A stretch of 64,000 bases of DNA from JAAZZY01 sp964612505 (GCA_964612505.1 CAZTEX010000004.1:46552-110551), one strand, 5' to 3'. Positions 17,013 through 25,875 are shown, counted from the stretch's first letter. Notes: generated by a model from the letters alone, not told the origin. A program made the numbers and translations.

Positions 17013-18068
17013 ATGCAAAACCTAGCTCCAGAAACCATCAACCAATTGAGGCACGATGCAAGGAGCGTTGTCCGAGAGCTTGGCCTTCTCAATGATGCCT
17101 ATTTCGAGATTGGCGTGACTTTGGCAGAGCGCCATCTTCTTATTGAATTAAGCGCCTCTAACACCCCTACAATGGGAGAAATTGCTGAACGCTTTTTGCT
17201 CGACAAATCAACCATCAGTCGCTTGATTTCTAAAGCTGTTAAGAAAAATTATATTCAATGCATCACTGATGAAAAAGACAAAAGAAAGCGCTTTCTTAAG
17301 ATTACAGAGAAAGGAACTCATGTTTTAAACGCTTTTGAACCTATTGCTTTCCAACAAACTAAAGAAGCTCTTTTAACTTTAACAGATGCAGAGGTTCAAA
17401 CAGTCTATCGAGGCGTGGCGCTATATGCCAAAGGGCTTAAAAATTCTCGTCTACATCAACATAAAAACGACTCTCTCTCTGTTATAAAACAAGAGATCAC
17501 AGGCTTTCATGACAAGAACTGTCAAAAAATAGAAAGTTTGCCAGATATTACCAAGCGCTTGGGCGAATTAGGATATCATTTAGAGCCTTTTGATTCAAAA
17601 GATGAAGAAGGACTTCATCAGATATTTCAAGAGGTCGTTAACTTAGACGCGCAATTTCTTTATGAATGTGGTTCCACCGACGAATTTAAGAGACACTTTT
17701 TTCCTTCGGATGGCCAAGTCTATGTTTGCCGCACTTTAGATGGAAAAGTGATAGGTGGTTTTTACCTGCGATCTAATTTTCCAGGCAGAGCAAATCATAT
17801 TGCTAACGCTGCATATATGGTACGTGATAGCTACCGAGGCAAAGGCATCGGATCTCTTTTAGTGAAAGCGTCTCTACATCTTGCTAAAGCACTTGGCTTT
17901 CAAGCGATGCAATTCAACATGGTCTTTAGCAGAAACACTCACGCCATCAAACTCTATAAAAAACTAAAATTTAATATTATTGGCACTCTCCCAAAAGCCA
18001 TTCGAAACCCCGATGGCAGTTATCAAGATAGCTATATCCTGCATCGTAACTTAGATCATTTAAATTAA
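17013..18068 (+). CDS. MarR-family regulator fused to GNAT acetyltransferase
   Basis: A 351-residue two-domain protein. Residues 1-145 are a MarR winged helix (MGEIAERFLLDKSTISRLISKAVKKNYI, then the wing DEKDKRKRFLKITEKG). Residues 190-345 are a GNAT N-acetyltransferase with the acetyl-CoA loop YRGKGIGSLLVKASLHLA and the late strand NTHAIKLYKKLKF. This fusion architecture is known across bacteria; the acetylated substrate and the ligand of the MarR part are unknown. A near-perfect palindrome immediately upstream suggests autoregulation. csaA follows after 8 nt and may be cotranscribed. Regulators of this kind are uncommon in Chlamydiaceae, so acquisition by an environmental lineage is plausible. 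Confidence 0.88.
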   Translation: MQNLAPETINQLRHDARSVVRELGLLNDAYFEIGVTLAERHLLIELSASNTPTMGEIAERFLLDKSTISRLISKAVKKNYIQCITDEKDKRKRFLKITEKGTHVLNAFEPIAFQQTKEALLTLTDAEVQTVYRGVALYAKGLKNSRLHQHKNDSLSVIKQEITGFHDKNCQKIESLPDITKRLGELGYHLEPFDSKDEEGLHQIFQEVVNLDAQFLYECGSTDEFKRHFFPSDGQVYVCRTLDGKVIGGFYLRSNFPGRANHIANAAYMVRDSYRGKGIGSLLVKASLHLAKALGFQAMQFNMVFSRNTHAIKLYKKLKFNIIGTLPKAIRNPDGSYQDSYILHRNLDHLN

Positions 18069-18076
18069 GGATCCAT

Positions 18077-18433
18077 ATGTCAGAAGAAAAAGAAATTGTT
18101 TCTAAAGAAGAAACATTTGATAAGTTAGAAATTCGCTTAGGACGAATTATCAGCGCTGAAGAAGAGCCGACAGCTCCCAAAAAAGCTTATAAAATGAAAA
18201 TAGATTTCGGAAAATTTGGAATTAGGACAAGCGTTGGTAGGTTTACTCAGCATTCTCTAGAAGAGATCAAAGACAAGCTTGTTTTAGGCATTTTAAACTT
18301 CCCGCCCAGACAAATTGGAGACGTTACTTCTGATGTCTTAGTGCTAGGAGTCCAATACCCTAAAGCTGACAGCGGGGAAGCGACTTTTGTAACTCCAGCA
18401 GCTTCAGCAAAAATCGGAGGAAAACTTTTTTGA
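18077..18433 (+). CDS. csaA: tRNA-binding-domain protein, CsaA-like
   Basis: A 118-residue stand-alone OB-fold tRNA-binding domain. Seen: FDKLEIRLGRIISAEE at the start, IDFGKFGIRTSVGRFTQ in the middle and LVLGILNFPPRQIGDVTSDVLVLG, the family's characteristic core. CsaA proteins are dimers described as export-related chaperones that can bind tRNA. It is related to the N-terminal domain of PheT and of MetRS C termini but lacks any synthetase core. About 8 extra residues precede the usual start. It lies 8 nt after the MarR-GNAT gene. Confidence 0.85.
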   Translation: MSEEKEIVSKEETFDKLEIRLGRIISAEEEPTAPKKAYKMKIDFGKFGIRTSVGRFTQHSLEEIKDKLVLGILNFPPRQIGDVTSDVLVLGVQYPKADSGEATFVTPAASAKIGGKLF

Positions 18434-18438
18434 AAATA

Positions 18439-18522
18439 TGCGAGAGAGGGGACTCGAACCCCTACAAGATTTCTCCCACTAGCACCTCAAGCTAGCGTGT
18501 CTACCAATTCCACCACCCTCGC
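18439..18522 (-). tRNA. tRNA-Leu (anticodon GAG)
   Basis: An 84-nt class II tRNA on the minus strand with a long variable arm. The acceptor pairs GCGAGGG with CTCTCGC and the discriminator is A. The anticodon stem CTAGC/GCTAG encloses TTGAGGT, giving GAG, which reads CUC/CUU. No CCA is encoded. It begins just 6 nt after the csaA stop on the opposite strand. Confidence 0.95.
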
Positions 18523-18588
18523 AAAGAGAGAGCGGCAAATTATAGCGAAAGGAATTCATATTTCACAAGAGCAAGTTCACTAACCCTA

Positions 18589-18617
18589 TCGACAAAGAAA
18601 GGTTTAGCTATTATAAT
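18589..18617 (+). promoter_or_regulatory. Putative sigma-66 promoter of yidD
   Basis: TCGACA (18589-18594) and TATAAT (18612-18617) are separated by 17 nt, one mismatch from the ideal sigma-70-type promoter. The -10 overlaps the first in-frame ATG (18616), so transcription should start at about 18624, next to the second ATG at 18625. Confidence 0.5.
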
Positions 18618-18624
18618 GGTGCCT

Positions 18625-18834
18625 ATGAAACTTTTATTTAAATTACTTATTAAAACCTACCAATGGACTCTCTCCCCTCTGATGGGAAAGTGTTGCAGAT
18701 TCTACCCCAGCTGCTCCAATTATGCCTTAGAGGCTTTCGACAAGCATGGGATTTTCAAAGGAACTTGGCTCGTTCTCAAACGACTCATAAAATGTTTTCC
18801 TTGGCATCCAGGGGGATGCGATCCAGTCCCTTAA
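18625..18834 (+). CDS. yidD: Membrane protein insertion efficiency factor YidD
   Basis: A 69-residue UPF0161 protein that assists YidC-dependent inner-membrane insertion. Seen: the amphipathic N terminus KLLFKLLIKTYQW, the core CCRFYPSCSNYALEAF with the conserved cysteines, and the terminal PWHPGGCDPVP. An ATG 9 nt upstream (18616) would give three extra residues but falls inside the likely -10 box, and family members start like MKLLFKLL, so I chose 18625. It overlaps the convergent LysM gene by 4 bp. Position before pheT agrees with recalled chlamydial synteny. Confidence 0.88.
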   Translation: MKLLFKLLIKTYQWTLSPLMGKCCRFYPSCSNYALEAFDKHGIFKGTWLVLKRLIKCFPWHPGGCDPVP

Positions 18835-20096
18835 GGGATTACCAAAGGCATTCCAACTTTAATTAAATCGCTATTTAAATGATTAGCCTCGCGCAAATCA
18901 TCTAAAGAAACATTATTTCTTCTTGCGATTTTCCAAAGAGTGTCCCCATCTTGAACTAAGTAAGTTTTACGACGAGACGTAGAAGGAGAAGTAATCTCTT
19001 CTTCAGTGGATGCCGACGAAGTCGCTGCCGTTAAAGTTTGTACAGAGTCTATTTGATATTTTTGAGAAATTAACTGCACGGCTTCTGAATAACTGTATGG
19101 ATTAGGCAATGTTAGTCCAAAATAATGATAAAGTAAGCGGCAAGCTTCTTGTCTTACCCAATCACTTCTATTTCCAAAAGCCAAATGAACCGCAAAGTTT
19201 TCAGCCAAATTTGTTTTATCTTCCAAAAGGCTTAGCAGGGCTACTATTTGCGAGTCGTCTAACTTTTTTAAAGCATAGCCAGCATCTATTTCTAAAATAA
19301 GGCGGGCCGCATATTGAGAGCCAAAGTTAAGGTATGCTTTTAGAAATTGAATGCGCAGCGCATTAGAAAAATCTTGAATTTGGTGGTGTTCAGAAATAAA
19401 GTTTTCTAATGTTTCCCAATTACCTTGAAGAATTATATTCAATAAAACTTCTTTTGAAATGGAGAGAGAACAAAATAATCCATCGATATACATAAATTCT
19501 TTACTGAGATAAAAAGCACTCTTTAAAGATTCATCGTTTATATTTTTTAATAATCGATTAAATAATCCATGACTTGTTTGTGGCCACTTTTCATTCTGGA
19601 TAAAGGTTTGAATCAGCTTATATTGAGCATTGGTCACACCAGCAAATACTGGATATTCGTAAGTGCTTTTTGCAGCTCCCTGTAAAGGGACAAAGCGCAA
19701 CATCGTTGCTTGCCCCATTAAAGCGCGATCAATATCCACATCATGTTGATGACAGAGAATCGATAAAGCTAAATCTCTTTCAGTAAATCCATCTTCAATG
19801 TGTTTATCTTGAGAAAGCAGGCTCACTAAATCTTGAAAGCTTTTTTCTGAATAATTAACGAGTGTTTGCTTGAGGCTAGAAGTTTCATCCACCTGCGTCA
19901 TTAATTGAGTTTTATTTTTTGCCTTTGAATGACCCTCTTTACCTTTGACCGCATTAAAAACGATCGAGGTAATTAAGGCTAAATTTAAGGCAACGCTAAA
20001 AATCAGCCCTTGAGTTAGCCATTTTGAGTAGTTTGGGTTTTCTTTAATACTTCCATGTTTTGAAATTTCTTTTTGCGTGCTTTTAGCTTGCCCCAT
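18831..20096 (-). CDS. Membrane-anchored LysM-domain protein
   Basis: A 421-residue protein. After a short polar N terminus there is one membrane span (about residues 29-48: LTQGLIFSVALNLALITSIVF). A long helical region follows, and a single C-terminal LysM module (TYLVQDGDTLWKIARRNN to VGMPLVIP, last about 43 residues) should bind peptidoglycan or related glycans in the periplasm. The frame extends to 20195, but an AAGGG site about 9 nt before the ATG at 20096 decides the start. It is divergent from pheT, as I recall for CT474/CT475. It probably links membrane and wall; the helical middle is not recognised. Confidence 0.8.
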   Translation of the reverse strand: MGQAKSTQKEISKHGSIKENPNYSKWLTQGLIFSVALNLALITSIVFNAVKGKEGHSKAKNKTQLMTQVDETSSLKQTLVNYSEKSFQDLVSLLSQDKHIEDGFTERDLALSILCHQHDVDIDRALMGQATMLRFVPLQGAAKSTYEYPVFAGVTNAQYKLIQTFIQNEKWPQTSHGLFNRLLKNINDESLKSAFYLSKEFMYIDGLFCSLSISKEVLLNIILQGNWETLENFISEHHQIQDFSNALRIQFLKAYLNFGSQYAARLILEIDAGYALKKLDDSQIVALLSLLEDKTNLAENFAVHLAFGNRSDWVRQEACRLLYHYFGLTLPNPYSYSEAVQLISQKYQIDSVQTLTAATSSASTEEEITSPSTSRRKTYLVQDGDTLWKIARRNNVSLDDLREANHLNSDLIKVGMPLVIP

Positions 20097-20224
20097 TTTC
20101 AACACCCTTAGGTTTTCTACAAAAAATAATTTAATCTTAGTACTATTCAACATAAATTTATTCTTTTCGTCAATCACCGAAATTTGATATAACACTTATC
20201 TTTTAATAAGTAAAAATACTTTAT

Positions 20225-22624
20225 ATGCAATTTAGTTTAAAATGGCTTCAAGTTTTTTTTAACAAACCTTTTTCCTCCTCGCAATTGGACGAAAAGCTCA
20301 CCCGTGCCGGCCTTGAGGTTGATAGCATCACAAAGGTTCAGCCCCGTTTTGAAAAAGTGATTGTTGCATTAGTTAGAAAGACAAAACCTCATCCTGACGC
20401 AGATCGTCTTTGCATTGCCACAGTTTTTGATGGAAAAGAAGAGCTACAAGTTGTTTGCGGAGCCAAAAATTGCAGAGCTAATTTAATCACCGCCTTTGCC
20501 CCAGTTGGCGCATCCCTCATCGATGCCTCTGGAAAAAGCCATCTTCTTAAAAAAAGTACTTTAAGAGGGGTCGAGTCCCATGGGATGCTCCTTTCTTTAG
20601 AAGAGCTTGGTTTGGAAGAGCAAAGTGAGGGCATTGTTGAGCTTGATCCTGAATATGAGATTGGACAGGAACTAGCCCCGTTTGTGGAAGATGAAATTTT
20701 AGAAATTTCTTTTACACCTAACTTAGGCCATGCAATGAGCCATTTAGGGATCGCTAGAGAAATCGCTTGTCACTTGAATCTTCCTTATCATCTGCAAGAA
20801 ATTTCTAAACCTTCATTGAGTTCTTTTAAAACGGAAGACAAGGTTCAAGTTAAAGTAATGGATTCTCAGCTATGCCCTGTTTATGGGTGTCGCTGGATAG
20901 AGAATGTAAAAATAGGTCCTTCCCCTCTTTGGTTAAGATTGAGACTTCAAGCTTGTGGATTAAAAAGCATTAATAATGTCGTCGATGTAACTAATTATAT
21001 CTTACATGAACTCGGACAGCCCATGCATGCTTTTGATGCCGATCAAATCCAAGGCGATTTGATTTGCGTTCAAAAAGCAGATCGAAAGCTGTTGCTTTCT
21101 ACTTTGGATGGTCAAGAAAGAAACATTTCCCCTGAGACGCTGCTGATCTGTGATCAAAATAGAGCTCTTGCAATTGCAGGTGTCATGGGTGGAGCTAACT
21201 CCCAAGTGGGAGCCGAGACCCAAAATATTTTACTAGAGGCTGCCCTTTTCAACCCAAGCTCAATTCGTAAAACAAGCAAAACACTAACCCTCTTTACAGA
21301 AGCTTCTAAACATTTTGAACGCGGTACCGATCCTCAAATGATTGGAAAAGCGTTAGATCGAGCTGCAGCTCTTATTGCCCATCTGGCAGGGGGAAATGTC
21401 TCTCAAAGTAATTTGATCATCTCATCGCTTGGAAAGGTTGATAAAAAAGTCAATTGTCGCCTCTCTCAAGTCAATCGCTTACTTGGAACTTCTTTGACAC
21501 TCCCTGAGGTGAAAACTTACCTAGAAAAATTAGAATTTATCGTAAACATCATTGATGAAAACCATTGCATCGTCAGCGTTCCATCTTACAGAAATGATGT
21601 CCATTTAGAAGTAGACTTAATCGAAGAGGTCGCTAGAGCCCATGGGCTTCATCAATTGCAAAGCCAAGAGACAACCTATCGATTTAGTGAACTCCCAGAT
21701 GGTCTCGTTTATCAAATGGAGCAAAAACTGCATTCTTCACTTTTACAACAGGGCTTACAAGAGGTCATTTCGTGTGATTTAATTAGCCCAGAAATGAATG
21801 CGCTTCAAGCTGATGAATCTGCAAGCATTGCAACACTCAACTATATGTCCAAAGAGCAATCGGTCTTGAGAGCCTCGATGCTTGCCAATCATTTGCAAAT
21901 TCTCAAGCACAATCAAGACCACCAAAATCGCCCTATGCATATCTATGAAATCGGTAAGGTTTATACAAGAAAGGGAGAGTGTTTTGACGAAGTGGAAAAA
22001 GTAGCCATTGCACTGATGGGTCGTCAATCCCCCTATCATTGGTCTTCTAAAGAAAACAACTGTGACTTTTTTCATCTCAAAGGAATTTTAGAAAATATCC
22101 TTGATAGCTTACATATTGCTCCATACTATTTCCAAAAATCAGATTGCAAAAATTTACATCCAGGAACCCAAGCTGATCTCTTGATTGAAGAAGAAATAAT
22201 TGGCACTTTAGGTGAGCTTCATCCCTCCATTTTAAGAAAAATGGGGATCAAAGAACCTGTTTTTTTTGCTGAATTTGCCCTCTCTCCTTTGGTTCCAAAA
22301 AGCTTAAAACCTCTTGATTTTCATGAAATTTCCTCATTCCCCGCTTCAGAACGTGATTGGACTTTTACTAGCTATGAAGTTCTTGAAATTGGACACCTTA
22401 TGGAAGCAATTCGCGTCATTTCTTCTAGACTTTTAAAAGATGTTTTTTTGCTTGATTTATACCGCAGCGAGAAAATTGGATCCGATAAAAAAAATGTGAC
22501 CTTGCGATTTGTTTATAGAAATGATAAAAAAACTATTTCTTTTGAAGCTGTCGAAATTGAACATGCTCGTATTATGAGTGAGGTTCAAAAAAAGATGAAA
22601 AATTTAATCATTCAACCTAGTTAA
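20225..22624 (+). CDS. pheT: Phenylalanine-tRNA ligase beta subunit
   Basis: A 799-residue PheRS beta chain, the full bacterial length. Seen: the N-terminal tRNA-binding OB domain (about residues 40-150, with HPDADRLCIATV and VVCGAKNCR), B3/B4 editing domain with LGHAMSHLGIAREIA and NVVDVTNYIL, the B5 domain (LTLPEVKTYLEKLEF), the catalytic-like core, and the C-terminal anticodon-binding ferredoxin-like domain ending with FRYV-type FVYRNDKKT. It pairs with PheS encoded elsewhere. It is the first plus-strand gene after a divergent junction; a lipoprotein gene follows directly. Confidence 0.95.
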   Translation: MQFSLKWLQVFFNKPFSSSQLDEKLTRAGLEVDSITKVQPRFEKVIVALVRKTKPHPDADRLCIATVFDGKEELQVVCGAKNCRANLITAFAPVGASLIDASGKSHLLKKSTLRGVESHGMLLSLEELGLEEQSEGIVELDPEYEIGQELAPFVEDEILEISFTPNLGHAMSHLGIAREIACHLNLPYHLQEISKPSLSSFKTEDKVQVKVMDSQLCPVYGCRWIENVKIGPSPLWLRLRLQACGLKSINNVVDVTNYILHELGQPMHAFDADQIQGDLICVQKADRKLLLSTLDGQERNISPETLLICDQNRALAIAGVMGGANSQVGAETQNILLEAALFNPSSIRKTSKTLTLFTEASKHFERGTDPQMIGKALDRAAALIAHLAGGNVSQSNLIISSLGKVDKKVNCRLSQVNRLLGTSLTLPEVKTYLEKLEFIVNIIDENHCIVSVPSYRNDVHLEVDLIEEVARAHGLHQLQSQETTYRFSELPDGLVYQMEQKLHSSLLQQGLQEVISCDLISPEMNALQADESASIATLNYMSKEQSVLRASMLANHLQILKHNQDHQNRPMHIYEIGKVYTRKGECFDEVEKVAIALMGRQSPYHWSSKENNCDFFHLKGILENILDSLHIAPYYFQKSDCKNLHPGTQADLLIEEEIIGTLGELHPSILRKMGIKEPVFFAEFALSPLVPKSLKPLDFHEISSFPASERDWTFTSYEVLEIGHLMEAIRVISSRLLKDVFLLDLYRSEKIGSDKKNVTLRFVYRNDKKTISFEAVEIEHARIMSEVQKKMKNLIIQPS

Positions 22625-22639
22625 ATGGAGCTATTATTT

Positions 22640-23596
22640 ATGCTTAGGGTTCAGAAAAAGTATTATCCAGCCATTGTCGCATTCGCGCTCTGTCTATTAA
22701 CCGCTTGTGGCAATCCCAACAACAACGCCATTAGCACCGTGTTTATTCACAAATATGGAGCAGCAATCACCGAAGATGATTGGGCTAATCGAGGTGGCAA
22801 CGGGCAAGTTGTGACAACTTATAAAGATGGCACAACAATTACTGAAAATTATGTTGCCAATCTTTTAGAAGGCAAAACAACTTTTAGCTTCCCTCATAGC
22901 TCTGTCATTGCCAAAGAAGAAAATTACAGTCGAGGGCATCTGCTCTCTGAAACACTTCATTTTACTTCTGGAGTACCTAAGCAAAAAACAGAATACATCT
23001 CTGATGCTGAGCAACATGTGACAACATGGTTTCAAAATGGCAACCCTAGAAGCTTTGAAAAAATCGTAGACAGCCTTCTTCAAGAGGGAGAGTATTACAC
23101 ATCTTCTAATGACCTAGAATCAAAAATTCGTGCTGGTGTGGGTACTAAAATTGAACGCAATACTTACGGGGAATTCTTATCCAAAATTGAATATAAGGAC
23201 GGCGAAAAGCAATTAATGACCACCTACCATAGTAATGGAGATCCAAAAGCCATTATCCCTTACCGCAGTGGACAAGTTCATGGCGTTAAGAAGCTCTTCT
23301 ATATTAATGGAATTCCAGAACGCTTTGAAGAATGGACCAACGGAGTTCAGCAAGGGACAACGGTTCTTTTCAGAGACGGCCAACCTTATAGTGAGGCTCA
23401 ATATGTTTCAGGAATGAAGAACGGTCTTGAATCTATAACGAATGACAAAGGTGATCTAGTTGAAGAAATTAACTGGAAAAATGACCTCATGCATGGGGAA
23501 AAGAAGCATTATATTAATGATTCGGTCCGTTTAGAATGGTTCTATAAAGGCAAAAAAGTAAATCATTCCGATTTTGAAAAACTAGCTGTTCATTAA
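22640..23596 (+). CDS. Lipoprotein with MORN-like (YwqK-type) repeats
   Basis: A 318-residue secreted lipoprotein. The signal peptide ends in the lipobox LLTAC, with Cys near residue 23. The mature part has repeated beta-hairpin units of the type (Y/F)xNGxPxx...Yxx-G, for example TTYHSNGDPKAIIPYRSGQVHGVKKLFYINGIPERFE split into units, and YVSGMKNGLESI. These are the MORN-like repeats of YwqK-family proteins. An ATG directly after the pheT stop (22625) is in frame, but GGAG at 22627-22630 sits 9 nt before the ATG at 22640, which I prefer. The same gene pair occurs, as I recall, as CT475-CT476. Function is unknown. Confidence 0.82.
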   Translation: MLRVQKKYYPAIVAFALCLLTACGNPNNNAISTVFIHKYGAAITEDDWANRGGNGQVVTTYKDGTTITENYVANLLEGKTTFSFPHSSVIAKEENYSRGHLLSETLHFTSGVPKQKTEYISDAEQHVTTWFQNGNPRSFEKIVDSLLQEGEYYTSSNDLESKIRAGVGTKIERNTYGEFLSKIEYKDGEKQLMTTYHSNGDPKAIIPYRSGQVHGVKKLFYINGIPERFEEWTNGVQQGTTVLFRDGQPYSEAQYVSGMKNGLESITNDKGDLVEEINWKNDLMHGEKKHYINDSVRLEWFYKGKKVNHSDFEKLAVH

Positions 23597-23623
23597 TTTT
23601 TAAATTAAATCAAAGGGTCTTTC

Positions 23624-24109
23624 ATGAAACAATTTCAGTTTAAAAAAGGCCCTTTGATCTCTGCTTGCTTCCTGACTTCATCCACTCATATTTTAAAAAT
23701 AACCCTATCGCATAGCCCCTCTTTTCAAGCTAAAATCGAAGGGCCAGCCAATGCTCCATTGGTTGATAAGATTTACCAGTGGCTAGAATGCTACCAGAAT
23801 GGATCAGCGCTACCTAAGCTGCCTTTAGAAATCCCTCCTCTTTCATCTTTTGGAAACAAAGTCATTCACGCTCTTGCGAACGTGGCCTTTGGAGAGACTA
23901 TTAGTTATCAAGGACTTGCTCTGAGAGCCTCTTCAAGTAGAGCCGCTCGAGCGGCTGGAAGTTACTGCAGAAAAAATTTATTCCCTCTTGTGATCCCATG
24001 CCATCGAATTGTTTTAGCCAATGGATCTATTGGTAATTTTTTATATGGCCCAAAGATGAAGCAAGAGATGTTAGATTTTGAAAGAGCTTCAAAAAACAAC
24101 AATACCTAA
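23624..24109 (+). CDS. ogt: Methylated-DNA-protein-cysteine methyltransferase
   Basis: A 161-residue suicide DNA-repair enzyme that moves the methyl group from O6-methylguanine to its own cysteine. The active-site motif VIPCHRIV places the acceptor at Cys126. The helix-turn-helix region (FGETISYQGLALRASSSRAARAAG) and the binding-channel segment GNFLYGPKMKQEML are present. There is no Ada N-terminal metal domain. It follows the lipoprotein gene by 27 nt, as in CT476-CT477, and is followed by a strong terminator. Confidence 0.92.
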   Translation: MKQFQFKKGPLISACFLTSSTHILKITLSHSPSFQAKIEGPANAPLVDKIYQWLECYQNGSALPKLPLEIPPLSSFGNKVIHALANVAFGETISYQGLALRASSSRAARAAGSYCRKNLFPLVIPCHRIVLANGSIGNFLYGPKMKQEMLDFERASKNNNT

Positions 24110-24115
24110 AATAAA

Positions 24116-24143
24116 AAAAACCTGATCTTTTGACCAGGTTTTT
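24116..24143. terminator. Bidirectional terminator between ogt and the Cys-rich gene
   Basis: AAAAACCTG (24116-24124) and CAGGTTTTT (24135-24143) form a perfect 9-bp stem with A and T tracts on either side, so it can serve both convergent genes. Confidence 0.82.
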
Positions 24144-24166
24144 AATGCGATCCATTTACTCAGAGA

Positions 24167-24730
24167 TTAACTGCAACTACCACAGCAACACCCACAATTA
24201 GGTGTGGTTGCTTGATTTTGGTAAGAGCTACGGCGATAAGGTGTTCTAGGTGAGGAGCGATAAGCGCAGACGCCCGATTTTTTAGCGCTTGTGCAGGCTG
24301 TACCGCAGCTAGAGCAATTGGCATTACCACGACTTCTTGTGTTGCCTCTCGCACGGCGATTAGCTTTAGAGCAACACTTATTACATCCTGAAGATGAATA
24401 TCCACAGCAGCAGGTATTGCAATTACAGCATGGCGCACAGCAACCTGTTGTTGTGCAGCAGCAAGCGCAGCATGCTGCATTATAGCCACAGCAGCAACTT
24501 GTTGTGCATGTATTTGAAGAATTGGAGCGACTTGAGGACCCACTTCTTGCTCTTGATTTGCAATTGCTAGATTTGCAGCTTCCAGAACCTGTCCAGCAAC
24601 AATTGCAACATTGATTTTGATTAGAGTTTGATGGCTTTTTACTGTTGACGTAGTCACAGCCATTCGCAAAAACAAGCACGAGGGCCAATAACATGGCAGG
24701 CGCTATTTTAGCTTTGGTACGGTTTAGCAT
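24167..24730 (-). CDS. Extremely cysteine-rich putative lipoprotein
   Basis: A 187-residue protein. The N terminus is a signal peptide ending in the lipobox FANGC. By my count about 36 residues are Cys (19%), mostly in CC and CCC clusters (residues 40-140), with Gly, Ser, Asn, Arg and Thr between. I recognise no metallothionein or domain family. Chlamydiae build a disulfide-crosslinked outer envelope using cysteine-rich proteins, among them the small lipoprotein OmcA; this could play a similar part, or bind metals. A GGAGG ribosome site is present upstream of the ATG (reverse complement of 24733-24737). The Ala/Val-rich frame on the same strand is a shadow of this codon pattern. Confidence 0.75.
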   Translation of the reverse strand: MLNRTKAKIAPAMLLALVLVFANGCDYVNSKKPSNSNQNQCCNCCWTGSGSCKSSNCKSRARSGSSSRSNSSNTCTTSCCCGYNAACCACCCTTTGCCAPCCNCNTCCCGYSSSGCNKCCSKANRRARGNTRSRGNANCSSCGTACTSAKKSGVCAYRSSPRTPYRRSSYQNQATTPNCGCCCGSCS

Positions 24731-24817
24731 ATTTCCTCCAGCCGGAATTAAAATAATTATAGGTGGAAGTTAAATTAAAAATATTTTTTCGTCAATTTGT
24801 TAAAACCAAAAATTATT

Positions 24818-25774
24818 TTAATTATTCAATTCGGATTCAGAATGATAATAATACCATTTTCTAAAAGGCTTATTAGAAAAATGAGAGGTAGGGCGTAAAC
24901 GCTCAGCCGTGGTACATTGACTTGAGCAACAACCCGAATATTGGCTAAAACAGCTTCTGCAGCAGATAAACAAAAAGTTGCAGTCCATATTAGCGCAATT
25001 ATAATAGGTATCGACCGCTTGATCACAATGATGGCATTTTGAAATGCATTTATCCTCTTGCCCTAGCTTTGCAATGAGCCTGTCGTCAAAAACAAACAAC
25101 TTCCCATCCCAATGCTGATCCCCTTCTTGATGAGCATAGTTGATAATACCACCATCTAGCTGGTGAATATTTTCAAATCCGTTCTCTTTCATATAAGCAG
25201 AATAATACTCACAACGGATTCCTCCAGTACAATACATCAAAATTTTCTGATCTTTGCTCAAGCGACGATTTTCAATGAGCTCTTTTTGAGTATATTCTTT
25301 AAATTCTCTAAAGCTTTGACAATTTGGAAGTTCGGCTCCTTTAAAATGACCAATTTTCGTTTCATAATCATTGCGAACATCAATTAGGAGATAGTCTTCA
25401 CTTTCCCCTTCAAGGTGTCTTTTCCATTCCTGAGGAGACATATGACGCCCCGCTTTCTTTAAGTCTACTGGCTCATCAAAGGCCACCAACTGCTTGCGAT
25501 ATTTCACGGTCATTTTAAAGAAAATATTTTCATGATGGGGCTGAATTTTCATTTGGATGTTTTCAAAGCCCGGCTTGCTTTGTACCCACTCAATATAGGC
25601 CTCACAATCACTCTTCTCTCCGCTCATTTGGCCATTAATACCCTCTTCTGAAATATAAAGGCGCCCTGTGACATCTCGAGTTTTAAAGAATTTTTTATGA
25701 TCTTTGACCCAACCATGCGGATCATCAACAAAGCAGATATGATAATAAGCTAGAATTGAATATTCTTTTTCCAT
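24818..25774 (-). CDS. trhO: tRNA uridine(34) hydroxylase, rhodanese-domain protein
   Basis: A 318-residue UPF0176/TrhO protein. TrhO makes 5-hydroxyuridine at the wobble position of tRNAs in an oxygen-dependent way. Seen: the N-terminal ferredoxin-like domain (YISEEGINGQMSG), the rhodanese domain with DYLLIDVRNDYE and the catalytic loop MYCTGGIRCEYYS (Cys182, conserved Cys188), and the family's C-terminal cysteine-rich region (CHHCDQ, CRSCFSQYSGCCSSQC). It is divergent from rpsD, the arrangement I recall for yceA (CT627) next to S4 (CT626). Confidence 0.92.
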   Translation of the reverse strand: MEKEYSILAYYHICFVDDPHGWVKDHKKFFKTRDVTGRLYISEEGINGQMSGEKSDCEAYIEWVQSKPGFENIQMKIQPHHENIFFKMTVKYRKQLVAFDEPVDLKKAGRHMSPQEWKRHLEGESEDYLLIDVRNDYETKIGHFKGAELPNCQSFREFKEYTQKELIENRRLSKDQKILMYCTGGIRCEYYSAYMKENGFENIHQLDGGIINYAHQEGDQHWDGKLFVFDDRLIAKLGQEDKCISKCHHCDQAVDTYYNCANMDCNFLFICCRSCFSQYSGCCSSQCTTAERLRPTSHFSNKPFRKWYYYHSESELNN

Positions 25775-25846
25775 AAACTATTTAATTTATAATTCTTCGT
25801 AAATATAAAACCCTATTTTAGCTTAAAAATAAAGCCAAAAATATAC

Positions 25847-25875
25847 TTGTTTAAAACTGGAAAGAGCGTTATCAT
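25847..25875 (+). promoter_or_regulatory. Putative promoter of rpsD
   Basis: TTGTTT (25847-25852) and TATCAT (25870-25875) with a 17-nt spacer, 41 nt before the rpsD ATG, which has its own GGAG ribosome site. Confidence 0.45.

Noticed and set aside
24160..24675. Ala/Val/Gln-rich open frame of 171 residues inside the cysteine-rich gene
   Set aside because: It is the shifted reading of TGT/TGC-rich codons; it lacks a signal, a ribosome site and any family resemblance, whereas the other frame has a lipobox and signal peptide.
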